Shown here piece after piece: positions 36,962-45,024 of a stretch of DNA of 64,000 nt (position 1 is the first letter of the stretch; each line of letters starts with the position of its first letter). This DNA comes from Acidovorax defluvii (lineage in GTDB: Bacteria; Pseudomonadota; Gammaproteobacteria; Burkholderiales; Burkholderiaceae_C): NCBI GenBank assembly GCA_003268905.1, contig QLTU01000014.1, positions 38,993 to 102,992 on the forward strand. The letters run 5' to 3'. A program made the translations under genes and the position numbers. Under the pieces are notes generated by a model, which did no database searches, was not told the origin of the DNA, and saw only the letters and a list, made by a program, of their open reading frames with translations.

Positions 36962-37120
36962 GGGCTTTCGGCACTGCTGCTGCGGCTGCAAGTCTGTTTT
37001 CAGCAGATCGCAGGTTTTTAGATGCCTGCAGGTCTGTGGCATAGCATGGAGCGCTGATGGAAAGTGGCGTTTCCAACGGCCGCTATACTCGGCGCCCCGA
37101 TGACAGCACGATCCTTCGGC

Positions 37121-38155
37121 ATGCGCCTGCCCGTCTTTCCGCGTCCGCTGGCGTTGCTGCTCGCGGCCACCCTGACCGCGTGCGGCAGCAACCCGCCCGG
37201 ACCACACCCAACTGTCGCCGAAACCACGGCAACTGCCACCCCTGCACACCCCATCAAGATCGGCATCGCGCTGGGCGGGGGCGCGGCCAAGGGGTTTGCG
37301 CACATTGGTGTCATCAAAATGCTGGAAGCCAATGGCTTTGCGCCTGCCGTGGTGGCGGGCACCAGTGCGGGCAGTGTGGTGGGGGCGCTGTATGCCAGCG
37401 GCATGGATGCGTTTGCGCTGCAGGAAAAGGCCGTGGCGCTGGACGAGGGCAAGATTCGCGACCTGCAGTTTTCTACCGGCGGGCTGGTGCAGGGCCAGAA
37501 GCTGGAAGACTACGTGAACGAGCAGGTGCGCCGCAAGCCGCTGGAGCAGTTGGCCAAGCCCTTTGTGGCAGTGGCGACGCGGCTCGAAGACGGCGAGCGC
37601 ACGGTTTTTGCGCGCGGCAACACGGGGCAGGCGGTGCGGGCCTCCAGCAGCGTGCCCGGTGTGTTTCAGCCCGTCACCATTGGCAAATACCACTTTGTGG
37701 ACGGCGGCATCGTGAGCCCGGTGCCGGTAGACGCGGCGCGCCAGCTGGGCGCCGATGTGGTGGTGGCGGTAGACATTTCCAACAAGGCGCGGGGCAAGTC
37801 GCCGGGCGACATGCTGGGCACGCTGGGCCAGTCGATTGCCATCATGGGCCAGAAGCTGGGGCAGGCTGAGCTGGCGCGGGCCGATGTCATCATCCGCCCC
37901 CAGGTGCTGGACATGGGCTCGACAGATTTCAGCCAGCGCGCCAATGCCATCGTAGAGGGCGAAAAAGCCGCTCTGGCCGCCATGCCGCAAATCCGCGAGC
38001 GCGTGGCAAAGCTGCAGGCCGAGCGCGCCCAAGCCGCAAGCCTGGCGCAGCAAAAAACGGCCGACGCCCAGCACCAGGCCTGCCTGGACAACCGCTCGCG
38101 CCTGCAAAAGCTGGCGGGCACGGTGGGGCTGGACAGCGCCTGCGCCCAGCCCTGA
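37121..38155 (+). CDS. Patatin-like phospholipase family lipoprotein (RssA/NTE type)
   Basis: A 344-residue protein with a lipoprotein signal (LALLLAATLTACGS, LTAC lipobox) and a patatin domain: oxyanion loop GGGAAKGFAHIG, nucleophile GTSAG, and the DGG dyad in FVDGGIVSPVPV. A C-terminal Gln/Ala helix follows. It would act on lipids or lipid-like esters at the periplasmic face of a membrane. A -10-like TATACT at 37084-37089 puts transcription start near 37096, so I prefer ATG 37121 to the in-frame ATGs at 37064 and 37100. It is a single gene; the substrate is unknown. Confidence 0.87.
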   Translation: MRLPVFPRPLALLLAATLTACGSNPPGPHPTVAETTATATPAHPIKIGIALGGGAAKGFAHIGVIKMLEANGFAPAVVAGTSAGSVVGALYASGMDAFALQEKAVALDEGKIRDLQFSTGGLVQGQKLEDYVNEQVRRKPLEQLAKPFVAVATRLEDGERTVFARGNTGQAVRASSSVPGVFQPVTIGKYHFVDGGIVSPVPVDAARQLGADVVVAVDISNKARGKSPGDMLGTLGQSIAIMGQKLGQAELARADVIIRPQVLDMGSTDFSQRANAIVEGEKAALAAMPQIRERVAKLQAERAQAASLAQQKTADAQHQACLDNRSRLQKLAGTVGLDSACAQP

Positions 38156-38478
38156 CGCTCTGCCACCGCTGCGGCGGCGGCCCCGCCGCGCATACCCGGG
38201 CGCCGCAGTGCGGTACCTTTGCGCTGCTACCATCCGCCCCCATGCCTTTCTTGCCCTCATCCAACCAACCAGGCCTGCTGCGTGGCTGCCTGTGCGTGGG
38301 CGGGGGTGCCGTGGTGCGTGAGATCTGGCCCTACAAGCCGGTCGCACATTCCTTTGCCCGGCGATAAACCTTCTTTTCCCTCATCTGCGCAGAACATCCA
38401 TCGCCGGGCACCCGCCCAGCGCGATGGCGGCCGGTCGCTTTGTAGCGCACACCGCGCCGCTCCTTCAGGAGATGCGTC
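38156..38478. other. Gap before the peptide/solenoid gene pair
   Basis: About 320 bp. A 41-codon frame (38241-38366, GLLRGCLCVGGGAVVREIW) lacks a ribosome site and is not called as a gene. The stretch probably carries the promoter and leader of the pair that follows, but no clear -35/-10 is seen. Confidence 0.4.
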
Positions 38479-38598
38479 ATGTACCCCCCAAACCTTGCCG
38501 GTGGCGCCACGCCCACCGTCGCGTTGCTTGCCACACCCGCCATTACCGCTAATCCCGCCCAACTTTTGGTAGCAGCCGCCGCGCTGCGCACGGAGTGA
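38479..38598 (+). CDS. 39-residue peptide ORF, translationally coupled to the solenoid protein
   Basis: A short frame of 39 codons with a strong ribosome site (AGGAG at 38467-38471, 7 bp before the ATG). The product is hydrophobic and Ala/Pro/Leu-rich (MYPPNLAGGATPTVALLATP at the start; PAQLLVAAAALRTE at the end) and has no Cys or His. Its TGA shares the A with the ATG of the next gene (TGATG), a classic coupling overlap. It is not a signal peptide of the next gene, being in a different frame. I do not recognise it; it could be a leader peptide for translation control or a functional small protein. Confidence 0.55.
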   Translation: MYPPNLAGGATPTVALLATPAITANPAQLLVAAAALRTE

Positions 38599-39482
38599 TG
38601 GCCATGGAATTCACCAAGAAGTTTTTGCGGGCAAAAAGTCCGTGCGCAGACGGATTTCGGTGGTTCAGCCGCCATGTGGAAGACGGCACCGATTATCAGG
38701 AGGCGCTGGACACGCTGGTCAACGCGGGGCGGGTGGAGGACGCCTGCTGGCTGCTGGGCCAGTTTGGCCCGACCAACGCGGTGCTGGAGGTGGATGCGCT
38801 GGAGGCCGAGGCCATTGTGTTTGCCGGCACGGTGGAGGTGCGCGGCTCGATTGACGTGGCTACGGTGATTCAGGCCGGGCGGTCGATCCGCGCGGGCGGC
38901 GGGCTGCGCGCGGGCAGCGCCATTGTGGCGGGCGAGGACATTCGCGTGGCGGGCAGCATCATCAGCCAGGGCACGCTGCAGGCGGGCGGCGACGTGCGCG
39001 CAGACTGGGGCGTAGAGGTGCAAGGCGACATCACCTGCTTAGGCGACCTGCGCGGCGCATGGGATGTGGTGTGCCACGGCAAGTTGTCGCTGAAAGGCGG
39101 CGCCTTTGTGGGGCAAGACCTTATCGTCGACGGTCTGGTGGAGTGCGGCAAGGGCCTGCGTGTGGGCGGCCACCTGACGGGGGCCGATAGCCTGCGGGCC
39201 GGACAGGGCATTGTGGTGGGCGGTGCCATTACCGGCGTGGCGCACCTGGAGGCGGGCTGGGGCATCAAGGCCGGCGAGTGCATTCACACCCAGGGCGCCA
39301 TCAAGGCCGGCGAAAGCCTGTGTGCGGGTGAAGACATCCGCGCGGGGCATGGCTATGGCGTGTATGCCGGGCTCAATGTGCAGCAGGAAACCTGGGATTC
39401 CAGCGCACAGGTGTGGTCGCCGCAGCGGCCCGAGGGCTTGCGCAGTGGCTTGTGGCTGGGGGCCAGTCCTTTGAACCCCTGA
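38598..39482 (+). CDS. Beta-solenoid repeat protein of unknown function
   Basis: A 294-residue protein. The first 70 residues form a helical cap (KSPCADGFRWFSRHV, VEDACWLLGQFGPTNAVLE). Residues about 75-265 are short repeats of the form G-x-I-x-A-G (IQAGRSIRAGGGLRAGSA, VAGEDIRVAGSI, LQAGGDVRADWGVEV, IKAGESLCAGEDIRAG), which should fold as a parallel beta-helix, like polymer-forming or bactofilin-type folds. No signal peptide or TM, so cytoplasmic. A second in-frame ATG lies at 38604. It is coupled to the preceding 39-codon ORF. Scaffold or structural function is inferred from the fold only. Confidence 0.8.
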   Translation: MAMEFTKKFLRAKSPCADGFRWFSRHVEDGTDYQEALDTLVNAGRVEDACWLLGQFGPTNAVLEVDALEAEAIVFAGTVEVRGSIDVATVIQAGRSIRAGGGLRAGSAIVAGEDIRVAGSIISQGTLQAGGDVRADWGVEVQGDITCLGDLRGAWDVVCHGKLSLKGGAFVGQDLIVDGLVECGKGLRVGGHLTGADSLRAGQGIVVGGAITGVAHLEAGWGIKAGECIHTQGAIKAGESLCAGEDIRAGHGYGVYAGLNVQQETWDSSAQVWSPQRPEGLRSGLWLGASPLNP

Positions 39483-39565
39483 AGTCGACAGGAGCAGACG
39501 CACCTGTGATGTCCGACAAAATGTAAGCAATAATTTCAGCCTTACTGACCAGGGAGGGATTGAAC

Positions 39566-40513
39566 ATGTCCGACGTGAGCGACCTCAGCAAAGACGACGC
39601 GGTTTACAGAACCCTTCTGGAATCGACCAAGGCCATTCCGTGGAAGATTGATTGGGACACCAAGAAGTTTGCCTATATCGGCCCCCAGATCGAAGCGCTG
39701 CTGGGCTGGAGCCCCGAAAGCTGGATGACCGTGGAAGACTGGGCGACGCGCATGCACCCCGAGGACCGCGAATACGTAGTGAATTTCTGCGTAGCGCAAT
39801 CCCAGGCCGGGATCGATCATGAGGCGGACTACCGGGCACTGACCAAGGACAACGGCTATGTGTGGCTGCGTGATGTGGTGCATGTGGTGCGCAAGGACAA
39901 CGGCGAACCCGAGGCGCTGATTGGTTTCATGTTCGACATCAGCGAGCGCAAAAAGACCGAAGAGAAGTTGCTCGCTCTGCAAAAAGAGCTGGAGGCGCTT
40001 TCGTTCAAGGACGGACTGACAAACATCGCCAACCGGCGCCGGTTTGATGTCAGCCTCGAAGTGGAATGGGAAAGCGCACGCAGCAACGGGCAGCCGCTGT
40101 CCCTTCTGTTGTTCGATATCGATTTTTTCAAGCAGTACAACGATCTTTACGGGCATGTGCGGGGCGACAAAGCCCTGATCGAGATTGCGCAAACGCTGAG
40201 CCTGGCGCTGGATGGCCCGCGCGACGTGGTTGCGCGCTTTGGTGGCGAAGAGTTCGTTGTGCTGTTGCCGCAAGCGGATGCCTCGGTGGCACTGAAAGTT
40301 GCCGAACGCTGCCAGCGGCTGATTCAAAAGCAAGCCATCACCCACGCGCAATCACCGCTGGATCAGCGCGTCACCGTCAGCATTGGCGTTGGCACCGTCA
40401 CGCCAGGCGCCCACATGCAACCCTCCAGCTTCATCGAGGCAGTGGACCAGCAGCTCTATGCGGCCAAGAAAAACGGCAGAAACCGGATCGAGACGGTTCA
40501 GGTGGCGGCTTGA
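39566..40513 (+). CDS. PAS-GGDEF diguanylate cyclase
   Basis: A 315-residue cytoplasmic protein: an N-terminal PAS/PAC sensor (AFAYIGPQIEALLGW-type region, FDISERKKTEEKL linker helix) followed by a GGDEF domain (FKDGLTNIANRRRFD, DIDFFKQYND, ARFGGEEFVVLLP with GGEEF near residue 226). It should make cyclic di-GMP from GTP. The inhibitory I-site (RxxD five residues before the motif) reads GPRD, so the Arg is missing and product inhibition is probably lost. The GGGAGGGATT stretch before the ATG serves as ribosome site. The ligand sensed by PAS is unknown. Confidence 0.93.
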   Translation: MSDVSDLSKDDAVYRTLLESTKAIPWKIDWDTKKFAYIGPQIEALLGWSPESWMTVEDWATRMHPEDREYVVNFCVAQSQAGIDHEADYRALTKDNGYVWLRDVVHVVRKDNGEPEALIGFMFDISERKKTEEKLLALQKELEALSFKDGLTNIANRRRFDVSLEVEWESARSNGQPLSLLLFDIDFFKQYNDLYGHVRGDKALIEIAQTLSLALDGPRDVVARFGGEEFVVLLPQADASVALKVAERCQRLIQKQAITHAQSPLDQRVTVSIGVGTVTPGAHMQPSSFIEAVDQQLYAAKKNGRNRIETVQVAA

Positions 40514-40649
40514 ACGCGACGGCCCGGTGCATGCCGCAATGGCGTGCTGAAGTGAACCTCGCTGGTGGCCACGGCCGTTGTGTATGCCGACCAGGGCGGG
40601 ATGGGCGCGCCTGTGCTGGGCGCGGCGCTCACCGTTCTTTTTGATCCCC

Positions 40650-41897
40650 ATGCCTCAACACCCATCGACAACGGCCGCAACGCCCTCGGTTCACACCTGT
40701 GCATGGCAGGTGTTCTGGATCTTTCTGCGCCTGGGCCTCACCTCGTTTGGCGGCCCGGTGGCGCACCTGGGCTACTTTCGCGATGAATTCGTGCAGCGCC
40801 GCCAGTGGCTGACCGAGCACAGCTATGCCGATCTGGTGGCGCTGTGCCAGTTTCTGCCCGGCCCGGCCAGCAGCCAGGTGGGTATGGCGCTGGGGTTGAT
40901 GCGGGCGGGCATGCCGGGGGCGCTGGCGGCCTGGCTGGGGTTCACGCTGCCTTCGGCGCTGGTGCTGGCTTTGTTGGGGCTGGGCCTGGCGGGCGGGTAT
41001 GCGGTGTTGCCGGCGGGCGCGATCCACGGGCTCAAGGTGGTGGCGGTGGCCGTGGTGGCGCAGGCGGTGTGGGGCATGGCGCGCAGCCTGTGCGTGGGGC
41101 GTGCCAAGGTCACGCTGATGGCGCTGGCGTGTTGCGCCGTGCTGCTGGTGCCCGGCGTGTGGGGCCAGGTGGGCGTGATGCTGGCAGCGGGCGGGGCCGG
41201 TTGGTGGCTGTTTGGGCGGGGCAGGGCTGCGGCGCCAGAAGCGCCCATTGGTGCGCCGATTGGCCTGCAGGTGCCGCTGCGCAAGCGCACGGGCACACTG
41301 CTGCTTTTGGTGTTTGCCACCTTGCTGGTGCTTCTGCCGCTGGCAGCGCAACTGTGGCCGGTTTCGCTACTGGCCGTGGTGGATGCGTTTTACCGTGTGG
41401 GCGCGCTGGTGTTTGGCGGCGGGCATGTGGTGCTGCCGCTGCTGCAGGCCGAGGTGGTGGGGCCCGGCTGGGTGTCGGCCGATGCGTTTCTGGCCGGCTA
41501 TGGCGCCACGCAGGCGGTGCCGGGGCCGCTGTTCACGTTTGCGGCGTTTCTGGGTGCGTCCATGCAGGTCTGGCCGGGCGGCTGGCTGGGGGCGGTGGTG
41601 TGCCTGGTGGCGATTTTTGTGCCGTCATTTTTGCTGGTGGCCGGTGCCTTGCCGTTTTGGGAGCCACTGCGACGCAACCCGCACGCCCAGGCGGCGCTGG
41701 CGGGCGTAAATGCGGCAGTCGTCGGGCTGCTGCTGGCGGCACTTTACAACCCGGTGTGGACCAGCGCCATCCGCGGCGGCGCTGATTTTGGCCTGGCGCT
41801 GACCGCCTTTGTGGCGCTGGTGTTCTGGCGCGCGCCGCCCTGGGCGGTGGTGCTGGCCTGCGGTGTGGGCAGCGCCGTGTTGGCCGCATGGTTGTGA
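40650..41897 (+). CDS. chrA: Chromate transporter, long-chain CHR family
   Basis: A 415-residue membrane protein with two CHR domains in tandem: the first with RLGLTSFGGPVAHLGYF and CQFLPGPASSQVGMALG, the second with RVGALVFGGGHVVLPLLQ and GYGATQAVPGPLFTFAAF. This duplicated form exports chromate or a related oxyanion by proton exchange. No chrB or other chromate gene is adjacent, so the natural substrate may differ. Start ATG at 40650; longer frames upstream add no family sequence. Confidence 0.92.
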   Translation: MPQHPSTTAATPSVHTCAWQVFWIFLRLGLTSFGGPVAHLGYFRDEFVQRRQWLTEHSYADLVALCQFLPGPASSQVGMALGLMRAGMPGALAAWLGFTLPSALVLALLGLGLAGGYAVLPAGAIHGLKVVAVAVVAQAVWGMARSLCVGRAKVTLMALACCAVLLVPGVWGQVGVMLAAGGAGWWLFGRGRAAAPEAPIGAPIGLQVPLRKRTGTLLLLVFATLLVLLPLAAQLWPVSLLAVVDAFYRVGALVFGGGHVVLPLLQAEVVGPGWVSADAFLAGYGATQAVPGPLFTFAAFLGASMQVWPGGWLGAVVCLVAIFVPSFLLVAGALPFWEPLRRNPHAQAALAGVNAAVVGLLLAALYNPVWTSAIRGGADFGLALTAFVALVFWRAPPWAVVLACGVGSAVLAAWL

Positions 41898-41904
41898 ATT
41901 TTGA

Positions 41905-41960
41905 GTCAAAATGGCCTCTGGCGCTTGATGGATAAGCGCTAACAGCTATCAAAATAATAG
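41905..41960 (+). repeat. Dispersed palindromic repeat, intergenic (after chrA)
   Basis: GTCAAAATGGCCTCTGGCGC, then TTGATGGAT, then AAGCGCTAACAGCTATCAAA. It starts 7 bp after the chrA stop and could serve as a stem-loop 3' end. Confidence 0.85.
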
Positions 41961-42023
41961 TTACGGCACACGCAAGGTGCCGGGCTGATCCCGTCGTTTT
42001 CAGCGCACCGCGCCCGCCACACC

Positions 42024-42980
42024 GTGAACTCTCCCGTTTTTGCGTCCCTGATTCCGGTCATTTTGTTCATTGCGCTGGGTTTTTTTGCGGGGCGGCGCGG
42101 CTGGATCCGGGCCACCTCGGTCAAGGATTTGTCCAACCTGGTGTTCATGGTGCTCACGCCCGCGCTGCTGTTTCGCACCATGAGCACGGTGCATGTGCAA
42201 GACCTCGACTTTGGCCCCGTGGCCATCTATTTCGCCGCCGCCGGTCTGATTTTTGCCGCCACGCTGGGGGTGCAGGGCTTTAGCACCCTGGCGGCCGCGC
42301 GCGGCCTGGCCAACACCTTCAGCAACACCATCATGATCGGCGTGCCGCTGGTGGGTTTGGCGTTTGGCGAGGCCGGGCTGGTCACGCTGTTCACGCTGAT
42401 CTCGGTGCACGCCCTTATCTTGCTGACCGGCGCCACAGTAGTTTTTGAGCTGGCCGCCGCGCGCGAACACGCGGCCAAAGACGGCGACGGCGGCGGCACG
42501 CAGCAGCCCATGTGGCGCACCGTGTTGCAGGCCGTGCGCAACGGCATCGTGCACCCGGTGCCGCTGCCCATCATTGCGGGCCTGTTGTTTGCACAAACCG
42601 GGCTGGTGCTGCCCGAAGTGGTGGGCAAGCCGCTGCAGTTGCTGGGCCAGGCGCTGGGGCCTATTGCCCTGCTGCTGGTGGGGGTCACGCTGGCCTTCAC
42701 CAAGGTGGGCCACCAGTTTGGGGCGGCGCTGCGCATCGCGCTGGTCAAATGTGTGGTGCACCCCCTCGTGCTGGCCGCGCTGGGGTGGTCGCTCGGGCTG
42801 TCGGGCATGCCGCTGGCCGTGATGATTGTTGCGGCGGCGCTGCCGGTGGGCGCCAATGTGTTTTTGTTTACCCAGCGCTACGAGGTGGCACAAGAAGAAG
42901 TCACCGCCAGCATTGCGGTTTCCACGGCGCTGGCCCTGGTCACGGTGCCGATGGTGATTTTGGCCGTGGCAGGTTTGTAA
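42024..42980 (+). CDS. AEC-family transporter (auxin efflux carrier-like permease)
   Basis: A 318-residue permease with about ten TMs in the BASS/AEC fold (IPVILFIALGFFAGRRGWI, LSNLVFMVLTPALLF, ANTFSNTIMIGVPLVGLAFG, AAALPVGANVFLFTQRY). Bacterial members move small organic acids such as malonate or malate. It starts at a GTG that immediately opens the family N-terminus. There is no linked regulator or decarboxylase to suggest the substrate. Confidence 0.88.
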   Translation: MNSPVFASLIPVILFIALGFFAGRRGWIRATSVKDLSNLVFMVLTPALLFRTMSTVHVQDLDFGPVAIYFAAAGLIFAATLGVQGFSTLAAARGLANTFSNTIMIGVPLVGLAFGEAGLVTLFTLISVHALILLTGATVVFELAAAREHAAKDGDGGGTQQPMWRTVLQAVRNGIVHPVPLPIIAGLLFAQTGLVLPEVVGKPLQLLGQALGPIALLLVGVTLAFTKVGHQFGAALRIALVKCVVHPLVLAALGWSLGLSGMPLAVMIVAAALPVGANVFLFTQRYEVAQEEVTASIAVSTALALVTVPMVILAVAGL

Positions 42981-42992
42981 GGGCGCATGGCG

Positions 42993-43013
42993 CTGGCGGC
43001 CGTCGGCCGCCGG
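42993..43013. terminator. Stem-loop between convergent AEC and pdxH genes
   Basis: GGCGGCC (42995-43001) pairs perfectly with GGCCGCC (43005-43011) around GTC, 14 bp after the AEC stop. No T run is present on either strand. Its place suggests a two-way transcription barrier. Confidence 0.4.
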
Positions 43014-43064
43014 GCCAGCCCGGCGCGCAATGCGGCGCCGGGGTTCGGGGCCGGTGCCAGGCGC

Positions 43065-43703
43065 TCATGGCGCCAAGCGCTCGCGCACCCAAGCGTCGCC
43101 TTCCTGGCGATAGCGCAGGCGGTCGTGCAAGCGGCTCTTGCGGCCCTGCCAGAACTCCCACTGATCGGGCTTGAGGCGGTAGCCACCCCAGTGCGGCGGG
43201 CGCGGCGGCATCAGCATGAACTGCGCGCCAAACTTGGCGGCATTGGCCACCAGCACGCCGCGGCCCGAGATCACCTGGCTTTGCGGGCTGGCCCAGGCGC
43301 CAATGCGCGAATCCAGCGGACGGCTGGCAAAGTATTCGTCGCTTTCGGCGTCGCTCACTTTTTCGACAATGCCCTCGATGCGCACCACGCGTTCCAGCTC
43401 TACCCAGTGGAACTGCAGTGCCACATAGGGGTTGCCGGCAATCTGGCGGCCCTTGCGGCTGTCGTAATTGGTAAACCAGACGATGCCGCGCTCGTCAAAT
43501 CCCTTGATCAGGACCACGCGCGTGCTGGGGCGCATGTCGCTGCCCACGGTGGCCACGGTCATGGCGTTGGGCTCGGGCACTTCCGAGGCAATGGCTTCTT
43601 TCAGCCACTGGTCAAACTGCTGCAGGGGGGCTGCGTGCGAGGCGTCTTCGTTGAGTTCGGCGCGCTCGTAGCTCTTGCGAAGGTCGGCGATAGAGAGGGT
43701 CAT
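43065..43703 (-). CDS. pdxH: Pyridoxamine 5'-phosphate oxidase
   Basis: A 212-residue FMN enzyme that makes pyridoxal 5'-phosphate from PNP or PMP. It has the family blocks: [66 protein letters not shown], and the closing [21 protein letters not shown]. Length is as in Escherichia coli PdxH. It is divergent from the tetR gene at 43808, with a 104-bp shared region. Confidence 0.95.
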   Translation of the reverse strand: MTLSIADLRKSYERAELNEDASHAAPLQQFDQWLKEAIASEVPEPNAMTVATVGSDMRPSTRVVLIKGFDERGIVWFTNYDSRKGRQIAGNPYVALQFHWVELERVVRIEGIVEKVSDAESDEYFASRPLDSRIGAWASPQSQVISGRGVLVANAAKFGAQFMLMPPRPPHWGGYRLKPDQWEFWQGRKSRLHDRLRYRQEGDAWVRERLAP

Positions 43704-43776
43704 GGGCACGATTGTGCACGTCGCCAATCATTGGCGGCCATCGTATTTCGGGGTTTCGGGTCGGACCGATTGTGGT

Positions 43777-43789
43777 CGAATTTATATTC
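43777..43789. promoter_or_regulatory. Candidate TetR operator upstream of tetR
   Basis: CGAATTTATATTC lies 18 bp before the tetR start. The near-identical CGAATTAATATTC lies in front of the molybdenum hydroxylase operon (44424-44436). Both are near-palindromic (GAAT...ATTC). Confidence 0.55.
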
Positions 43790-43807
43790 GCTTATATTGG
43801 CGCGGCA

Positions 43808-44380
43808 ATGAAACCCAAAGACGACGAAAAACAGCGCGCCATCGCCCAGGCCACCTTCGAGTTGGTGGCCCAGACGGGCCTGAGCGGCCTGACCATGGCC
43901 GACATTGCCCGCGCTGCGGGCATTGCCACCAGCACGCTGTATGTGTATTACCCGTCCAAGGACGAGCTCATCAGCCAGCTCTACCAGGACGCCAAGACGG
44001 TGACCGCCGCCCGCATCATGGAGGGCGTGGTGCCCGGCCTGCCTTACCGGGCGCGGGTGCGCCGCGCCTGGGGCAACCTGCTGAGGCACCGGCTGGACCA
44101 GTACGCCGAGGTGGTTTTCCAGGAGCAGTACTACAACTCGCCCTGGTTTACCGAGGGCAACCGCGAATTCTCGACCCGCCTGATGTCGGGGTTTTTTGCC
44201 TTGATGGAAGAGGGCCAGCGGCAGGAGATTTTGAAGGCCGTGCCGATACCGCTGCTCACGGCCAGCCTGGTCGGCTCGGTGCGCGAGACGGGCAACCTGA
44301 TACGCACCAAGGTTCTGCCCGACGAAGAGGCCGTGCACCAGATGGCTTTTGGGCTGTGCTGGGATGCCTTGAAGGCCTGA
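43808..44380 (+). CDS. TetR-family regulator of the molybdenum hydroxylase operon
   Basis: A 190-residue TetR protein with helix-turn-helix LTMADIARAAGIATSTLYVY followed by YPSKDELISQLY, and a helical effector domain with an aromatic patch (FQEQYYNSPWF). The ATG at 43808 is preceded by AT-rich DNA with a palindromic site. The same site recurs before the downstream oxidoreductase genes, so it probably represses both itself and them, responding to an aldehyde or N-heterocycle substrate. Confidence 0.9.
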   Translation: MKPKDDEKQRAIAQATFELVAQTGLSGLTMADIARAAGIATSTLYVYYPSKDELISQLYQDAKTVTAARIMEGVVPGLPYRARVRRAWGNLLRHRLDQYAEVVFQEQYYNSPWFTEGNREFSTRLMSGFFALMEEGQRQEILKAVPIPLLTASLVGSVRETGNLIRTKVLPDEEAVHQMAFGLCWDALKA

Positions 44381-44423
44381 GCAGACAAGGGTGCGCTTAT
44401 CTGCCATAGATACGTTTATTAAC

Positions 44424-44436
44424 CGAATTAATATTC
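44424..44436. promoter_or_regulatory. Candidate TetR operator upstream of the molybdenum hydroxylase operon
   Basis: CGAATTAATATTC matches the site upstream of tetR at 12 of 13 positions, and both are followed by two bases and TTA/TTTTA. It is located 118 bp before the small-subunit start, within an AT-rich stretch. Confidence 0.55.
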
Positions 44437-44554
44437 TTTTAAAAATGCCATCCATCACACCTCAACCCCTTCGTGACCGATGGCGTCGCTGACGCTGCCC
44501 CCATCTGTTTGCTGATCGGCCATACAACAACACCTTTCCCACGGAGAAACCACG

Positions 44555-45013
44555 ATGCCCACCCTCCACATCAATGGCAAAGACACGGCTGTGGATGCCG
44601 ATGAATCCACCCCCATCCTCTGGGCCCTGCGCGACACGCTGGGCATGACCGGCACCAAGTTTGGCTGCGGCCAGGCCTTGTGCGGGGCGTGCACGGTGCT
44701 TCTGGATGGCGTGCCCGTGCGCTCGTGCACCACGCCCATTTCGGCAGCGGCCCGGCAAAAAATCACCACCATCGAGGCCGTGGGCCAGGACAAGGTGGGC
44801 CGGGCCGTGCAGGCCGCCTGGGTTAAGCACGACGTAGCGCAATGCGGCTATTGCCAAAGCGGCCAGATCATGAGCGCCACCGCCTTGCTGAAGGGCACAA
44901 AAAAGCCCAGCGACGCCGACATTGACGCTGCCATGGCGGGCAATGTGTGCCGCTGCGGCACCTATGTGCGCATTCGTGCCGCCATTCATGACGCTGCCAA
45001 AACTCTGGCTTGA
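44555..45013 (+). CDS. iorA: Molybdenum hydroxylase [2Fe-2S] small subunit (IorA/CoxS family)
   Basis: A 152-residue iron-sulfur subunit with a plant-type 2Fe-2S site ([16 protein letters not shown]) and the second cluster site ([12 protein letters not shown] and GNVCRCGTY). It carries electrons from the molybdenum site of the partner subunit. Similarity is to isoquinoline 1-oxidoreductase and aldehyde dehydrogenases of the xanthine oxidase family. The ribosome site is ACGGAGAAACC. The large-subunit gene follows after 11 bp. The true substrate is not deducible. Confidence 0.9.
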   Translation: MPTLHINGKDTAVDADESTPILWALRDTLGMTGTKFGCGQALCGACTVLLDGVPVRSCTTPISAAARQKITTIEAVGQDKVGRAVQAAWVKHDVAQCGYCQSGQIMSATALLKGTKKPSDADIDAAMAGNVCRCGTYVRIRAAIHDAAKTLA

Positions 45014-45024
45014 AGGAGATCACC

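Noticed and set aside
38241..38366. 41-codon frame before the peptide/solenoid pair
   Set aside because: No Shine-Dalgarno and no similarity; kept only as a note in the gap description.
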